Below are positions 1-11,895 of a DNA stretch of 64,000 nt, one piece after another. The stretch lies in NCBI GenBank assembly GCA_021234535.1, contig CM037840.1, forward strand, positions 7,305,094 through 7,369,093, given 5' to 3'. The notes under the pieces are model-generated. The model had not been told where the DNA came from and ran no database searches. It saw nothing but the letters and a program-made list of their open reading frames with translations. Each line of letters begins with the position of its first letter. The first letter of the stretch is position 1. Made by a program: the position numbers and the translations under genes. This DNA comes from Stichopus chloronotus (lineage: Eukaryota; Echinodermata; Holothuroidea; Aspidochirotida; Stichopodidae).

Positions 1-461
1 TTAACATGCAATTGAACTGACACCATCAAATAAATGTTGTTGTTGGAGACTATTTCTTCCTCTTTTGCTTTGGTGGTATGGGGGGCGGGAAAGGGTGGGG
101 TCAAGTTCCGGAGAAAGCTTTTGTACCAAAAAGAAAAAGGCAATGTGCGACATCTATAAAGGAGAATGACATGTATGTGAAATCTGTCCCTTTTTCATTA
201 ATTACTTTCTTTTTAACAATTCCAGCCTTCGGCATTTACCAATGTTCTGGCTGCATTACTCACCTTGTCCCATTATAATATAAAGCTATCTACTTTAAAT
301 TCTTTTCCACCTTCATATCCAAAAGCAATTTCACTTATGTGAAATTCTGAAACTAAAGTTTGGTATTTTTTTTTGTTAAGGTTAGATACACATATAATCA
401 GACCATTAAGTTAATGATGAGTTTAGACACTTGATCAAGCTGTGAAAGTACTTATCCTTAC
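1..461. other. Intron after exon 9, nothing else seen
   Basis: AT-rich sequence on the 3' side of the transporter exon 9 donor. No exon-like segment of the next expected transporter block was found here, so the next exon lies outside the window. Confidence 0.5.
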
Positions 462-597
462 TGGGGAAGAAGACTCTGCTTATCATCCCTGGAAGTACCA
501 TCAGAAACATCGGCAGCAGTTTAATGTATCCTGCTAAAAGACAACCACCTTGAGCGTGAGAGAGACTTTTAGAAGCTAGAGCTCTCTGGACCATCAA
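462..597 (-). CDS. SGLT-type transporter exon 9 (last exon in window)
   Basis: The 136-nt exon has acceptor TTGACAG and donor GTAAGGATAAG. It encodes [18 protein letters not shown] and then [16 protein letters not shown] and GMISRVFFP, the loop and transmembrane helix after WYWCTDQ. It ends in phase 1, so at least one further exon is required beyond position 1. Confidence 0.95.
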
Positions 598-2180
598 CTG
601 TCAATATTTAAGAGAAATGAATCACATCACTAATCCCAGCTGCTGAGAACACTGAATCTGACAAATTAACCTTGACAAGTCAAATGTTCATAAGATTAAT
701 ATAAAAAGTAGGACTAAAATATAATGCTAAAACAGTAAATACAAGTCGATGAGTATATGTCAGTTGCTGTGAAGAGTCCTGAGAAATTGATAAAATATGG
801 TTTACTACAAGTGAATTAAGCTAAGTATTTGACATATGTGTGAAGAGGCACATATATGTTTACATCATTTCCCAATATGTATGTGTTTCCCATGCTTATG
901 TTAAACTGAAGGAGACATCTTCTTAATTGAATAAACATTGTACAAACCTGACATGATGAAGCATGCAATATTATCAGAACATGGTCCATTGTAATCACAT
1001 TACATTGAGAGCACATGTTGAGGGTCTTTCAAAAATGTTCCTACCTATGCACAAATTGTCTGACATGTGCATCACAGACACTGCACCTGGACACAAAGAC
1101 TTAATAGGATCATCACCAAATACTTATATTACTTAAAAACAAAACCTCATCACCCTAGACAGTTTCAATTCTCCAAACCACTTATGTCTAGTCCCTCCCA
1201 CACAGCCTGTCTAAAATTCCTCCACATGTGTTATCAAAACGATGGATCCCTGTGTACACTGTGTAATATGAGCTACTCTGCATCTTTTGAATTTGCTATC
1301 AATCAAAGAGTAGAACCATTTAGCAATTCTGCTATCTGGAAGCCAAAAATATAGCTTGAGGTGATGAGTTACTGCCTTTAAATGCTTTCGTACATTACTA
1401 TTGTGCTGGCAGTTTGTATGATTATCATTACAAAACATATCACACAACTGCTGGTAAAGCTATAAGTAACTGCATGAGGGTGAAATTATGGTAAACTCTA
1501 TTTTTATTAATGCTCATTACTGAAACCCCCTCCCTCCCATCTCCTGTCTATTTGTAAGAAACAATCATGATGTTTCAGAGAGAGCAGCGTAGATCGAGGC
1601 CCTTGCACTTATATATGATGAATTATATTTCTTCTGTTGCTATCTGCCTGATTAATCATAGCTCATCTCCCAAACTGAGCCTAAGTTGAAGCAAAAGCTA
1701 CAAGCAAATGGCTCTAAAACTTCATTCACTTTAATCTAATACAAGAAGAAATTCCACATGTGCAATGCAACTTATTTCACATTCATTATACGATTGTCTA
1801 AAAACAGGAAATGGTTGAGAGCAAACATAAACTGTACCCTGTTAGGGTGAGAGGAAAAGAAAAATTGTTAGTTCGATGATCGAGTCTATCAACTCCATTA
1901 TTTCAGGATCATAGTGAAAGCAGATTGTACAAGGACACACATGCACTCAATGTTGGATACTGGATGCACTCCTCTTCCAAGGCTATATGATGTTACTGGT
2001 CGACCCATGACCTGAAACTTCTAACCTATCTCAAGTGGACAAATCTTTATCATAATAATGAAGGCCGGACACTATACTAATGCTAAGCATGCTAGTTTAA
2101 GAACTACACACGTCCATAAAATCATGATTGACAGCAATCAGAAAGGATTAGATCACTGCAAACATTAGTGAATAACAAAC
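598..2180. other. Transporter intron 8, nothing recognised
   Basis: Unique-looking AT-rich intron between exons 8 and 9. Open stretches here are short and have no family resemblance or paired splice sites. Confidence 0.5.
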
Positions 2181-2392
2181 CTGGTCGGTGCACCAGTACC
2201 AGATAGAAGCAACAGTCTGACCAAAGAGGAACCCTGCCCAGGGCATATCTGAGTGTAAAGGTTCACGAAGCATCTGCCATGAATCCTCCCTGGGGTACCC
2301 GCATCCCTCTGTAAGATTGTTTCTGGTATCATCTGAAATGGCGTCCATGTACTTTACCTTCAACTCCTGGTAACCGCCAACCTTTAAAAAAC
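2181..2392 (-). CDS. SGLT-type transporter exon 8
   Basis: The 212-nt exon has acceptor ATCTGTAG and donor GTTTGTTA. It encodes SFLKVGGYQELKVKYMDAI, an extracellular loop with CGYPREDSWQMLREP and an NLTE glycosylation-like sequon, then DMPWAGFLFGQTV and WYWCTDQ. The loop Cys and the PREDS...R.P pattern are typical of SGLT and SMIT proteins. The open frame continues past the donor for eleven residues that do not resemble the family. Confidence 0.95.
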
Positions 2393-5348
2393 CTACAGAT
2401 AATAGAGCAAAAGACCAATTCCAAGTATAGCAAGTAATTGGTACATTAATCATATTGTAATGAAATATACTAATCATAGGGTGATTTTGCTCCCTGTAAT
2501 GATGGGGCAGAATTTTTGTGTGGAGAACCCGACCTATGTATGGGAATTTCCGGGTTGTGGATTCTTTCACAACTTAAACAGAGATTGACTGCCTCAGGTG
2601 GAAATTACATGCTTGGGCTGGCCTGCAGTAACTTTGGTCAATTACCTCTGCAATCTTAGCTGGGATATTGGTTACTCCATCAACACACAAGTAGGTCTGT
2701 TGCTAGGATGTTTATAGGTTACATCCTATTTTGTGTTCTGCATGCTTTTCAATTAATCATGGTAAACTTTCTTAAACTTTCCTTACTTTCTGTGCAGAAA
2801 TAAGACCCCAGCTTAAGTGAGTGTTGACTAGGCACACAATTACAGTTAGCGTAGAGCTTAGGAGATAACGTTTCACACCATTTTACCCCTGTGGGGAGAA
2901 GGCTAGCCATGATGTTTATTGCCTAATTGCCCATGAACTGGAAAGATGTTATCACAGTGAAGGAAGGTTGGAGTGAAAAAAATCTTGCCCCATGACTACT
3001 GGGGACAGAATCACGCTATCTGTTATTGTAAGTCATGTTCTTTTCATTTCTTTAAAGTTAAATTACAATATGAGTGAGACTCAAAAGCGTTTTTCCTTTC
3101 TTGCCTTTTCAAGTTATGTAAGACCATTTGAACTACATGTTTGTATGCTATACAAGCCTTATATAAATTAAAACATTGCACTTGACATATACAATATGAC
3201 ACATTGACATATTGTTGCCATGGAGACTGTGCCTAAGTTATACTAACATGCAAAACACTAGAATTACCACTGCACATATTTTATCAGCTGGAATTATTAA
3301 GACTCAAAATAAAATTCAGATTTGACATACAATACATTAGATGTGTAAACTTGTACTCTCATACAAGAAATGTCTTAAAATGTTTAAGATACTACATTCC
3401 CTGTTAACAGGACATTTAACTACGAAATACACTAAAATTCTTAACCTGGATGTCTATAAAGAATTAAGCATGTACAGGATTTTAACTTTAAGATCTCGCC
3501 AGGGTGGACTTGGGCAGATCTTCGCTGAAATCCTGCTGGATTTTATCTGACCTGACCGGATTTTTATAATGAATGCTTTTGAAAATTAGAATTTTATACC
3601 AATTTCTATATATGCTTCCAAATGCAACATCTTTATAATGCCCAAGACAAATGGACTGGGCACGTGAAAAATTATGCTTCAATTAATATACAGCTAATTA
3701 TTTCACAATTAATGTTAACAAGTTCAACTGGCCAGTTTTTGTGTGCTGACAATGACAATATCCTGACTGAATTGAATTTTGTGGGAAAGTTGCTGTACAT
3801 TTTGCAGCCATTCTATAAATGACATTACAAAACAAGTCAGTTCAGAATTGTACTTGCTAATTGGAGTGATTTTTCATGGAAATGCCCTTTACAGAAATCT
3901 TTCAAAAGCTAGAAATGAAAGTGGTGTACTATATTAAATATGGTTTAGTTGAGTCTCTTGATCACAAGCTCAGGGTGCATCTACATGACCAGGCATGCAA
4001 CCACACCTGTCTCTTAGATTGCTGTCCAATAGGACATCCAAGCTCACTATACTTTCCTAATCAAAAGTTGTCAACATAACCGCTATTGAAAGCTCGAACT
4101 CCCACCCAGTGCTCCCCTCCCTCTGAAAAAATCACAGCTGCAGTCTAAGTTCAAGTCAAGTGCAAGTCAAGTCCCTTCTAATAATGGGTGTAGTCTTGCC
4201 TTAAGCCATGTCCAAACTAAATCATGTTAGTTCTGAATATCCAAACAAGAGAAATGTTTGCCATGAAATATAAAGATTTCACTCTGTTTAGTGAGCATTA
4301 CATTAATTACTTCTGGTAAAGATTATATTTATATAAGTAGCCCATGTGCTATGTGAGACAATCAGATTGTCTTCTGTCTTGCAGCATTAATTTGTGATAC
4401 TCTACGAAAACAATTTTGCATCAAAGCCTAAAATGGAAATGTACACACATCCAAGAAAACACAAAGCTCTTAGTTGTAATGATGTATATTAAAATCAATT
4501 CATTTCATTATCAAATCTTTTAAATGGTCAGAATGTTAACTTGTGTTCTAAAACTGTTGTTCTTCTTTGAAGCTCATATTCTGTCTTTTAATTCTTTGAG
4601 AGATCTATGCTCTGATATTTCATACCACATCTGAAAATTCCAACAAAATGCAGAAAAAATCCAGCCAGACTTTGACAAAAGTGCGGCCTAAGCTGGAACC
4701 AGATTTTATTTCACCATCTGGCCGGACTGGATATCCGGTGCATCTCAAGTACAGTAAATAAAATCAACCTCAAATTTTGAAAAAGACTGAACCCTTGAAT
4801 TTATCCTATTGTTCAGTAAAGAGTATTAAGCCCCCCTTCACTTATCATACTAAAAAAAACTAGTACTCTTATGTTCATACTTTCTAGCTTGCATGTTTGA
4901 AGCATTTTATTCTCAAGAACTTGAGACAACTATTGTAAATGTGATATGCACCTTACAACTTATCCATTTATTTTCCCATCAGTTGATTATATCCTATAAT
5001 CTTGCCAAGAACTATATCAACCGCTAGTATTTGTAAAGGCCCACAAAGTAGAATGTATATTAATTAAAGAATGTTTAAAAAACTCAGAGCTAGCAATTCT
5101 GTCCACCAAAATCCCACACCTACTTCAATGTGCATTTCTTCTGATGGAAACTAACATAAATAACGGCAACTTGAACATGAGCAAACAGATTTGATATGCA
5201 GGACACACAGGATACACAGACTTAGTTTCCAAACTGATGGACGGCTGCAACTAGTGGATGTTGAGTGACAGACCATATGGTGATAAAGTAACTTCTGCAT
5301 GCATGACATCCTCATGAAGGTGAAGCACAACTCCATAGGAACACTTAC
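2393..5348. other. Transporter intron 7, nothing recognised
   Basis: AT-rich intron with no clear repeat structure or exon. Several short open frames (for example 3341-3550 and 3876-4079 on the plus strand) have no recognisable domain. Confidence 0.45.
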
Positions 5349-5429
5349 TCAAGATGCTCAGTGCTACAGCTCCAATTATCATGATGAAAAACTGCAAGGT
5401 GTCTGTATAAATAACTGCTGCCAATCCAC
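5349..5429 (-). CDS. SGLT-type transporter exon 7
   Basis: The 81-nt exon has acceptor CATCACAG and donor GTAAGTGT and is phase 1 at both ends. It encodes GGLAAVIYTDTLQFFIMIIG and then AVALSIL. GGLAAVIYTDTLQ is the conserved SSF signature segment of sugar transporters. The exon is far too short to stand out as a reading frame by length, but family match and splice phase fix it. Confidence 0.94.
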
Positions 5430-6274
5430 CTGTGATGAAAAAGATTATTGAAATTCCGTGTTAACTACTTTGCTAGTTGCTACTTGGCTCGATCGTTACT
5501 TGTTGTGTTTCTGTAATAACCAAATTTTACCACTATTTTAAGAAGATAAACTATTTTTAAAGTTTGGTAAAAGCTAGGTCACATTTACAGGTAACAACAT
5601 TCACTGTCTCTCTAGTCAGATATAAATGCAAGAGAAAAGATATGCATTTGGGCTAGCAAGTATGGTGATCCAACTTTCTCACTAATTTTATACTTTGACA
5701 AAATTTAGAATGCCAAAAATGCTCACAGTTGAGGTTGTAATATAACATTACAACATCCAAAAAATGATCAATGCACACAAGCCTTTAAAAATACTGATGT
5801 GGAAATCCAAAGTACAAAGATATGATTACGAAAAGTATGATCCCAGTTCTCATTGTTCAAAATGCAGCAGCTTAATTAACAATAAATACAAAATCACATT
5901 TTTAATTCCCATTTTGTTGTCTCATATGATACAAAGCCACACACAAGACAAGCCTTAACATGCAGAATCACTTTGCATATCTACATACAAAAGGAGTATC
6001 ATCCCTTGAGCATGAATGCACCAAGGAGAAACAATAATGTTCACATTACCAATGGAAAAAACAGTAAATTGTGATTGAAAACTACACTTTCCACTGGTTA
6101 CCTGATGTATATGTTTGCAACTTTTTACACACATTCATGCATAATCATAGACTTCATTAATTCACACCTTTTATACCAGCTGTCATGACTATGGGTTGAT
6201 TGCATGCTTCATGCTCTGTAATATTACTCTTGTTAACTTTACAGCTAGGGTCATTCCAATACAGTTCAGCTCAC

Positions 6275-6380
6275 CTGTGACAGTGCATACTGCAGTGATG
6301 GCTAATAACAGAAAAATGGCGGTATAGAGATTCCATTGAAGTGTGACTTGAATAAACAGTGCTCCTGAATAAAGGTCCAC
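6275..6380 (-). CDS. SGLT-type transporter exon 6
   Basis: The 106-nt exon has acceptor CTTCCAG and donor GTGAGCTG. It encodes [11 protein letters not shown] through [13 protein letters not shown], an extracellular loop and transmembrane helix. It ends in phase 1 so that the TGG of the SSF signature is split between exons 6 and 7, and exon 7 supplies exactly the needed two bases. Confidence 0.94.
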
Positions 6381-7447
6381 CTGGAAGAGTAACAGAACAA
6401 ATTTTAAGCTTTAGTAGAATTTAAAAAGATTCTGGAGAAAAGAAAACCAATATATCCTGCAACAAGGTTCTTTGTCATTAGTCAGATCTGGAGTCTATAC
6501 CTTCCATGATGGTCTGCAATTAAATATCCAGTACTGGTTTTCTGGTCACTGGTTCACTGAATTTAGCTTGTCTGGGCATTTTGTTCCTGGATAGATATTA
6601 TTCAATGTTCATTGCAACCTGTCAGTGTTAACTCATAGGCACAATTTGCAGAACAAATTGTTACAACAGTGTTGGTAAAGAAGTCAGCTGTAATAAGAAA
6701 ATGGTAAAGCTCACAATATGCTCCTTGAAGGTTTAAGTGGGTAACGCAAACAACTAACGCAACGCAGATCTTGCCAATAAACAGGAAGTAAGAAGTCTCT
6801 ACATCAGATGTGCATGCAGTGCAAGGAATTAACAGTATTAACAGGTACCACAATGAAGAAGGAACTGGACAATCAAAGCTTTTCTGCAATTATGCCCAGG
6901 TGAGTGAACCTCGATCTGTCTATTGAGCTCTCAGGCTATTACTTTCCAGGCTGGAAAGAATGTAAATACCAAAATGAAACTTCTCCAGCTAGCCCATCCC
7001 CCCTACTCTATCTTCCTCCTTGGCAAATATAGCAATATGCCCATGACAAACTTATGCAGGTGGTGGCATTTGAAGCAATATAAGCAACCAAGAGGTTTGG
7101 GGTTCATTCTCTGGCTAGAACTGCTAGATGACAATGAAGATGGGTTTTTGTTCAAGTGTAATCAGTATTGTTTCCATCTCAACTGATCTTGTTAAAAGGA
7201 TACAAAATTTGATTTAAAATTATTAAGTTGGTAGTCACCTGACATGACATTTTAATATATAAGTTGCAGGCTAACTCTACACTGATTGCTACAGCATCAT
7301 AAAATAACTGCAATTCAAGGCCTGAATTATGAATATTAACACTCAATTATTACCTGACAATCAATATAATCAAACTTAAGAGACAGAAAAGGAAATGCTT
7401 TCATTACATATATTATTTTTTTCAGGAAGAGCTGGATTGAATCGTAC

Positions 7448-7552
7448 CGATATTTTAGTGAAGACATATAATAGGAGAGAGAGCACAGCAAGGAATACTC
7501 GAACCCTTTGACCACCATAACGTTTCATCATGTACTCTGGTAGGGTACAAAC
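7448..7552 (-). CDS. SGLT-type transporter exon 5
   Basis: The 105-nt exon has acceptor TTGACAG and donor GTACGAT. It encodes 35 residues from [17 protein letters not shown] to [10 protein letters not shown]. The LPEY...R(Y/F)GGQR intracellular loop followed by a helix ending FTKIS is diagnostic of SGLT proteins. Confidence 0.94.
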
Positions 7553-8554
7553 CTGTCAAAAAAATCAAGTTCAAAATAAATAGGAATATATTGGGTTCTC
7601 AGAAGGTCTCATATCTTCTTTGACAAAAGATACAGTACTGCACATCATTAAGAAAACAACACGGATAAAACTGTAAGATAAAGAAATTGGGAGATACCAT
7701 AAAACTGCTGTCTCTCAACTACACCAAACAGAAAAAAATGAAAGAAAAAAAAAGTAACAGCTCTCACACAATTACAAGGGCAGGTCTAAACGATTCTGGT
7801 TGAGGAAAGAAACATGTAAAACTGCTTGAAATGATCTAAAATATAAACTTCATTCAGTTTCACCAAATGTATGTCAATAGGAAAAGTAATCATGCAGTCA
7901 ACCTAAATATGAATGTATAAGTTACCCAAATGAAAATTGCCTCTCACTGAATGAACACTTTTTGACACCAGGTATGACTGACGGATTGAAACTACCTTTT
8001 TTCGAATCTAAGACCAGTTGGTGGATCTTACTCAAAGTACAGGACACATTGATTTATACTATCTAGATCTACTGTACAGTACTTCTCCTAGATCCAATTA
8101 TGCATTCACACGAACCGTACACCCTCATACTGTGGTATAGCACACTTCATTGTTGTGTATAAAACACTTACACGTACATGTTGGTACATGTGCACAGTAT
8201 ATAGTACGGTATTTAAGCCTTCAATTCATATTGTTAACCACATGGCACATTCTGTACAAGCAGTAAGTAATACTGTAGATAGGCTGATTGATTTTACAGC
8301 ATACTAGAACAGACAGTACCAACAAAGTCTGGAGGATCAGTTGCCCAAAAGAAACCAGGACTGTGGACTATGCAAAGACTACTACACCATGACTGTCACT
8401 CATAAAATATGTGTAGCTAGTTTAACGTTGGATGCTCAATAACTTGCTAGCCAGAATTTCCAGTAATTAAACGGTTTTTAGTCCTAATGAAGAGGTAATA
8501 ACCAAAGGGCCTTGTATTACTCCAGCTCTAAATAGCAGTTATCAATTTACTTAC

Positions 8555-8614
8555 ACCACTGGCTATATAAACTGGCAGGAAGACCCATCCCAGCAATTGA
8601 ACAAGAAGGCATGC
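8555..8614 (-). CDS. SGLT-type transporter exon 4
   Basis: The 60-nt exon has acceptor CTGCAG and donor GTAAGTAA. It encodes 20 residues, ACLLVQLLGWVFLPVYIASG, a transmembrane segment of the SSF core. It joins exon 3 (ends FEFN) and exon 5 (starts VCTLPEY) in phase 0. Confidence 0.92.
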
Positions 8615-9043
8615 CTGCAGATAAGAGGAGAGGGAAAGAGTTACGTTGTCACCTCTGAAGTCTATGCAACATCTGGAAGTAATTATACTGTAATTATTAT
8701 GAGAACATTCAAGTGACACATTTAGGCAAAAAAATGTATATCAGATAACCTTTGATTAGTAAAACCCTGCATTCACATCAGAATAGTAAAGATGTTCCTC
8801 ATCATAACTGGATGGGGAGATGGGGTGGATGGGAGAATGTGGTTTCACTGAAAGTTGTTTCAGACTGGTCATTCAGATTGAACTCAAACATTTTTCTAGA
8901 CTTCATGTACATTACACGTTAATCTTTCTCAAGTGGTGAATTACTTTTCAGGTAATTGTCTTTTCTCTCGCTGTTGAATTGCTTTTAAGAATTTTATGGT
9001 ACACGGATGAAATCCTGTGTTTGTATTAGACAAAATGAAATTT

Positions 9044-9745
9044 TTAATACTGGGGAATGTGTCGACCAATGCTGAGATATTCATTGTGTTTGGTGAGGAG
9101 GCAATTGGTCTTGAAAGTCATGATACATGTTTTCTCTTCACGCAGGTTGCATCTCCTGAGGTCCACAGCGGATTTGGGGATGATGATTTTCCAGCTAATG
9201 GAGTAGTTGGTGTTCTGATATTTTAGTTGCAAAATGATGTGCTCAGACAACTTTGTTTCTATTTCATACTTCGTGTGTTTGAGGGACTTCGAATGGTCGG
9301 AGAATCAGGTGATCCCTATGTATGATGCGGTGCCTTCTGCGGTGGTGACGTATAACTTGGGTTGGTAGACCACATTCAGTTTGAGGTCAGACAGTTGCTG
9401 TTGACCGGACATTCTGCCTTGACCCTGTAATTTCATTCATACTGGTGCTGGTTAATGTCAACTGCTGCGTATGACTTTCTTGTTGTGTGATTGGAGAATG
9501 GACCTAATGTTTGAGAGGCAGCTGTAGCTTACCGTAACTGTGTTTCTGTCAAACATTTTGTGCAATGGGTTGCTAGGTGGGGAGTGTTTGTCTATGAAGT
9601 GGAAGAATGTTTTGGCGATGTTTGGTCATACTGTTTTGCAGAACAGGGGGTTGGGGTGGAGGAACAGATAATTTGTCATTTGCGCCTTCTCTTTTTATCT
9701 TGTCTTTGGAGGTTATTGGGTATACTTAAATGTTTCAGCGAGCCC
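9044..9745 (-). pseudogene. Penelope-like retroelement remnant (RT C-terminus plus GIY-YIG endonuclease)
   Basis: Reading the minus strand from 9745 down, pieces in several frames spell the C-terminal half of a reverse transcriptase/GIY-YIG protein. In order these are FFHFIDKHSPP, VSYSCLSNIRSILQSHNKK, NVVYQPKLYVTTAEGTASYIG (the GIY-YIG-like block VYQ...YIGIT), SEHIILQLKYQNTNYSISWK and a final CNL..EK.CI..LL.KHNE...RH tail. This tail with Cys/His pattern is common in Penelope-like element proteins of aquatic invertebrates. Frames change several times and stops interrupt, so it is dead. It sits inside transporter intron 3 and directly abuts a DIRS fragment. Confidence 0.68.
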
Positions 9746-9953
9746 CGCAACTTTCAGGGCATTGTTTAGAGGTGGAGGTGGTCACATGTAGAGGAGGGGT
9801 TGGTTGTGTGGTTGGAAGCATGGTTGATGTAAACCAACCACGCTTTGAACCAGCCCAAATTATTGGAAGCATCAGCGAACTCAGTCAGGTAGCATTTCAC
9901 AAAGGTAGTCGTGGTCTTCCAAACCTCTCCTTAAAGGATATTGTCTATCGAAA

Positions 9954-10620
9954 CTACCCTGAAGAAGTCGCCAGGGGGTGATGAGTTCCACCAACCACCT
10001 GGAAATGGTGTCCTTGGAGGCTGGGGAGTAAGGTTCTTGAGGTACTATGAATAGTCTTTGTGATTTTCCAAGGCCCTCTGTTATCTTGAGGTACCATTTT
10101 AAGCTCTGAGATGAAAGTCAGAGTCTGATTCTTGGGGACAAAGCTGGGGTCTGGGATCAGATGCACCCCACGGTTCTAGAAACTGCAAAGATTTGAGCTA
10201 ACAGTTAAGGCCTGCAGAAAGCTCCTACGATGGGCCAACAACAATACAACGATAAGGAAAGAGAGTTTTCTTTGTCAGATTGGGGAGGGTGGCCTTTCGG
10301 AATGGTTCACATGGAGACTGGGCAAGGGAACGTAGGACCTGCAAAAGACCCAAGCAGGAAGCTAGTCGCACTACTGCCAGGCATGAGTTCAGCTTACCTC
10401 CAAGAGCTGGGTAATGATCCCGTTGGATCTTCTGGAGGACCCGTCTGGAAAGCAATTGTATGGCAGTCAGGGCCAACCTGTAGTTCTGTGTGGTAGACTT
10501 TTGTTTACCCTCGTCACAAAGGAACAGGTAGATCTCCGTCACAGGGGTCTGGTAAAAGAGTCATCCAGGGGTTGGGCCCGGTCAAATAATGGATGTAGTC
10601 GTGAATTGTAAGTAAGAAGT
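9954..10620 (-). pseudogene. DIRS tyrosine recombinase remnant
   Basis: From about 10540 downward the minus strand reads YLFLCDEGKQKSTTQNYRLAL, then LRSLAQSPCEPFRKATLPNL and TKKTLF, followed in another frame by LIPDPSFVPKNQTLTF. These match the order of the SAM-like core-binding and early catalytic region of DIRS/Ngaro tyrosine recombinases, which integrate the circular cDNA. The catalytic Arg-His-Arg-Tyr set cannot be traced through the frame changes. The larger copy at 23-27 kb lacks this region, so this is the only integrase trace in the window. Confidence 0.6.
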
Positions 10621-10779
10621 TTTAATCACCTTCTGGACTTGACTACGAGGGAGGCAACGTCTTCCAAAAATTCCTCCTTTGTGAGGAATTCTTCAAAAAT
10701 TTCCAGGCAAGAAGCTGGAGTCCTTTGATCTGCTTGGGGTCTTGCCACCAGTCCTGCTGGTTTCCGTTGGTCCGGGATC

Positions 10780-11440
10780 AGGAAGGGGACATCTATTAGC
10801 AGTTTGAGAAGGTTCTAGAACCAGGGTCTCCTCGGCCAGAACAGTGCTGTATCATCCTGCATGTTGACCACCTGAATTTGAGGAGGACTTTGTGAATGAG
10901 GCATAGTGAGGGGAAGGTGTACGCTACTAGGTCGTCCCAGCTGAATGACAGGGCATCCATTGTGGTCGCCTTGGGATGGAAGTTTCTTGTGCAGAATGTG
11001 GCCATTTTGGAATTCTCTTTCTTAGTTCTGTCCGAAAAAACTATCAATAGATGACCTTGCAGACAGTGCTTGAAGGCTTTGAGGCCTTTTCGGTGGCTTT
11101 AAGTTCTATGTGGTTGATGAGGAGGGTTCTTTCCATGGGGGATCATTCCCTTGCCATGGTTTGGTCTGGCCTATGAGCTGCCAAGTTGTATAAGGAGGCA
11201 TCTGTGGTCATCAAAGCTAGTAGACGATCTGAATGGAAGAGCATTCCTTTGGTCCCACTTGTTGGTCTGGGCCCACCATTGTTCATGGTCCAGGACTTCC
11301 TCCTGTAGAGGGATCATTGTCGATACATTCTCTTCAAGAAGGAGGACTATCCTTCATATGAGGGGACACCAAGGCACGGGGCCTGCTGAGATGGGGCCAG
11401 ATTGGACTTCTTGTGGTTTTACTACCCAACCAAGTTGAGT
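10780..11440 (-). pseudogene. DIRS RNase H / RT C-terminal remnant
   Basis: The minus-strand frame at 10796-11047 has DALSFSWDDLVAYTFPSLC, IHKVLLKFRWSTCR, the conserved stretch after RNase H in DIRS polymerases (SWxGLxAYAFPP...VLxKI...CRVIL). The matching part of the larger copy reads LHLPPSPTVVHIQS at the same place. Sequence up to 11440 aligns base by base with 24880-25090 of that copy, which encodes RNase H. Confidence 0.6.
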
Positions 11441-11895
11441 TGTGTCCAGCATGAGGGATGCATTTCTGTCTGTAGTTTGGAATCCCCTATGATGAGCCAA
11501 TTGTCTACGAATTCAATTATTATGACCCCTAAAAAAGAGAATTTTCGGATGAAATATCAAGCAAATCTCCACACTCCTGGCACATTCGAGATGGCAGAAT
11601 GGGAAGATACGCTAGTTCAGTATTAGTCCAGAGGTTACCAGTACTCTTGGCACAGTAGAAGGAAGTGCATTTGCTGTGTTGAGACAGGTATGTGAGGAGT
11701 GAAGTAAAGTAGTTTGATATACATGAAAATCAAGTGTCATGTAAAATTAATTCTAGACATACATTGTGCAATGCAAATTTCTGTACAAAATCCATAGTTT
11801 TATACATATTTATTCAGGAGTGCTTTGGTTCCAACTTACCTCTATGATATTGTGATATCCTTTGGCACTTGAGGGAAAGAAATGTGCTCCTGATA

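Larger units (their letters stand above)
5430..8554. other. Short transporter introns 4-6
   Basis: Apart from exons 5 and 6, this stretch holds AT-rich intronic sequence with no recognisable repeat or extra exon. Confidence 0.45.
9890..11708 (-). mobile_element. DIRS-type retrotransposon, internally deleted copy (B)
   Basis: This copy is collinear with the larger DIRS copy at 23243-27471. Shared pieces include 9893-9965 with 23993-24070, 10538-10880 with 24150-24530, 10900-11440 with 24550-25090, and the terminal repeat 11599-11708 with 27336-27471. On the minus strand it therefore runs terminal repeat, RNase H, then tyrosine recombinase. The gag and most of the RT are deleted between about 11440 and 11600. 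The opposite terminal repeat is missing at the 9.9 kb side. Confidence 0.75.

Noticed and set aside
10225..10611. Plus-strand open frames opposite the recombinase remnant
   Set aside because: Antisense shadows of the DIRS tyrosine recombinase region.
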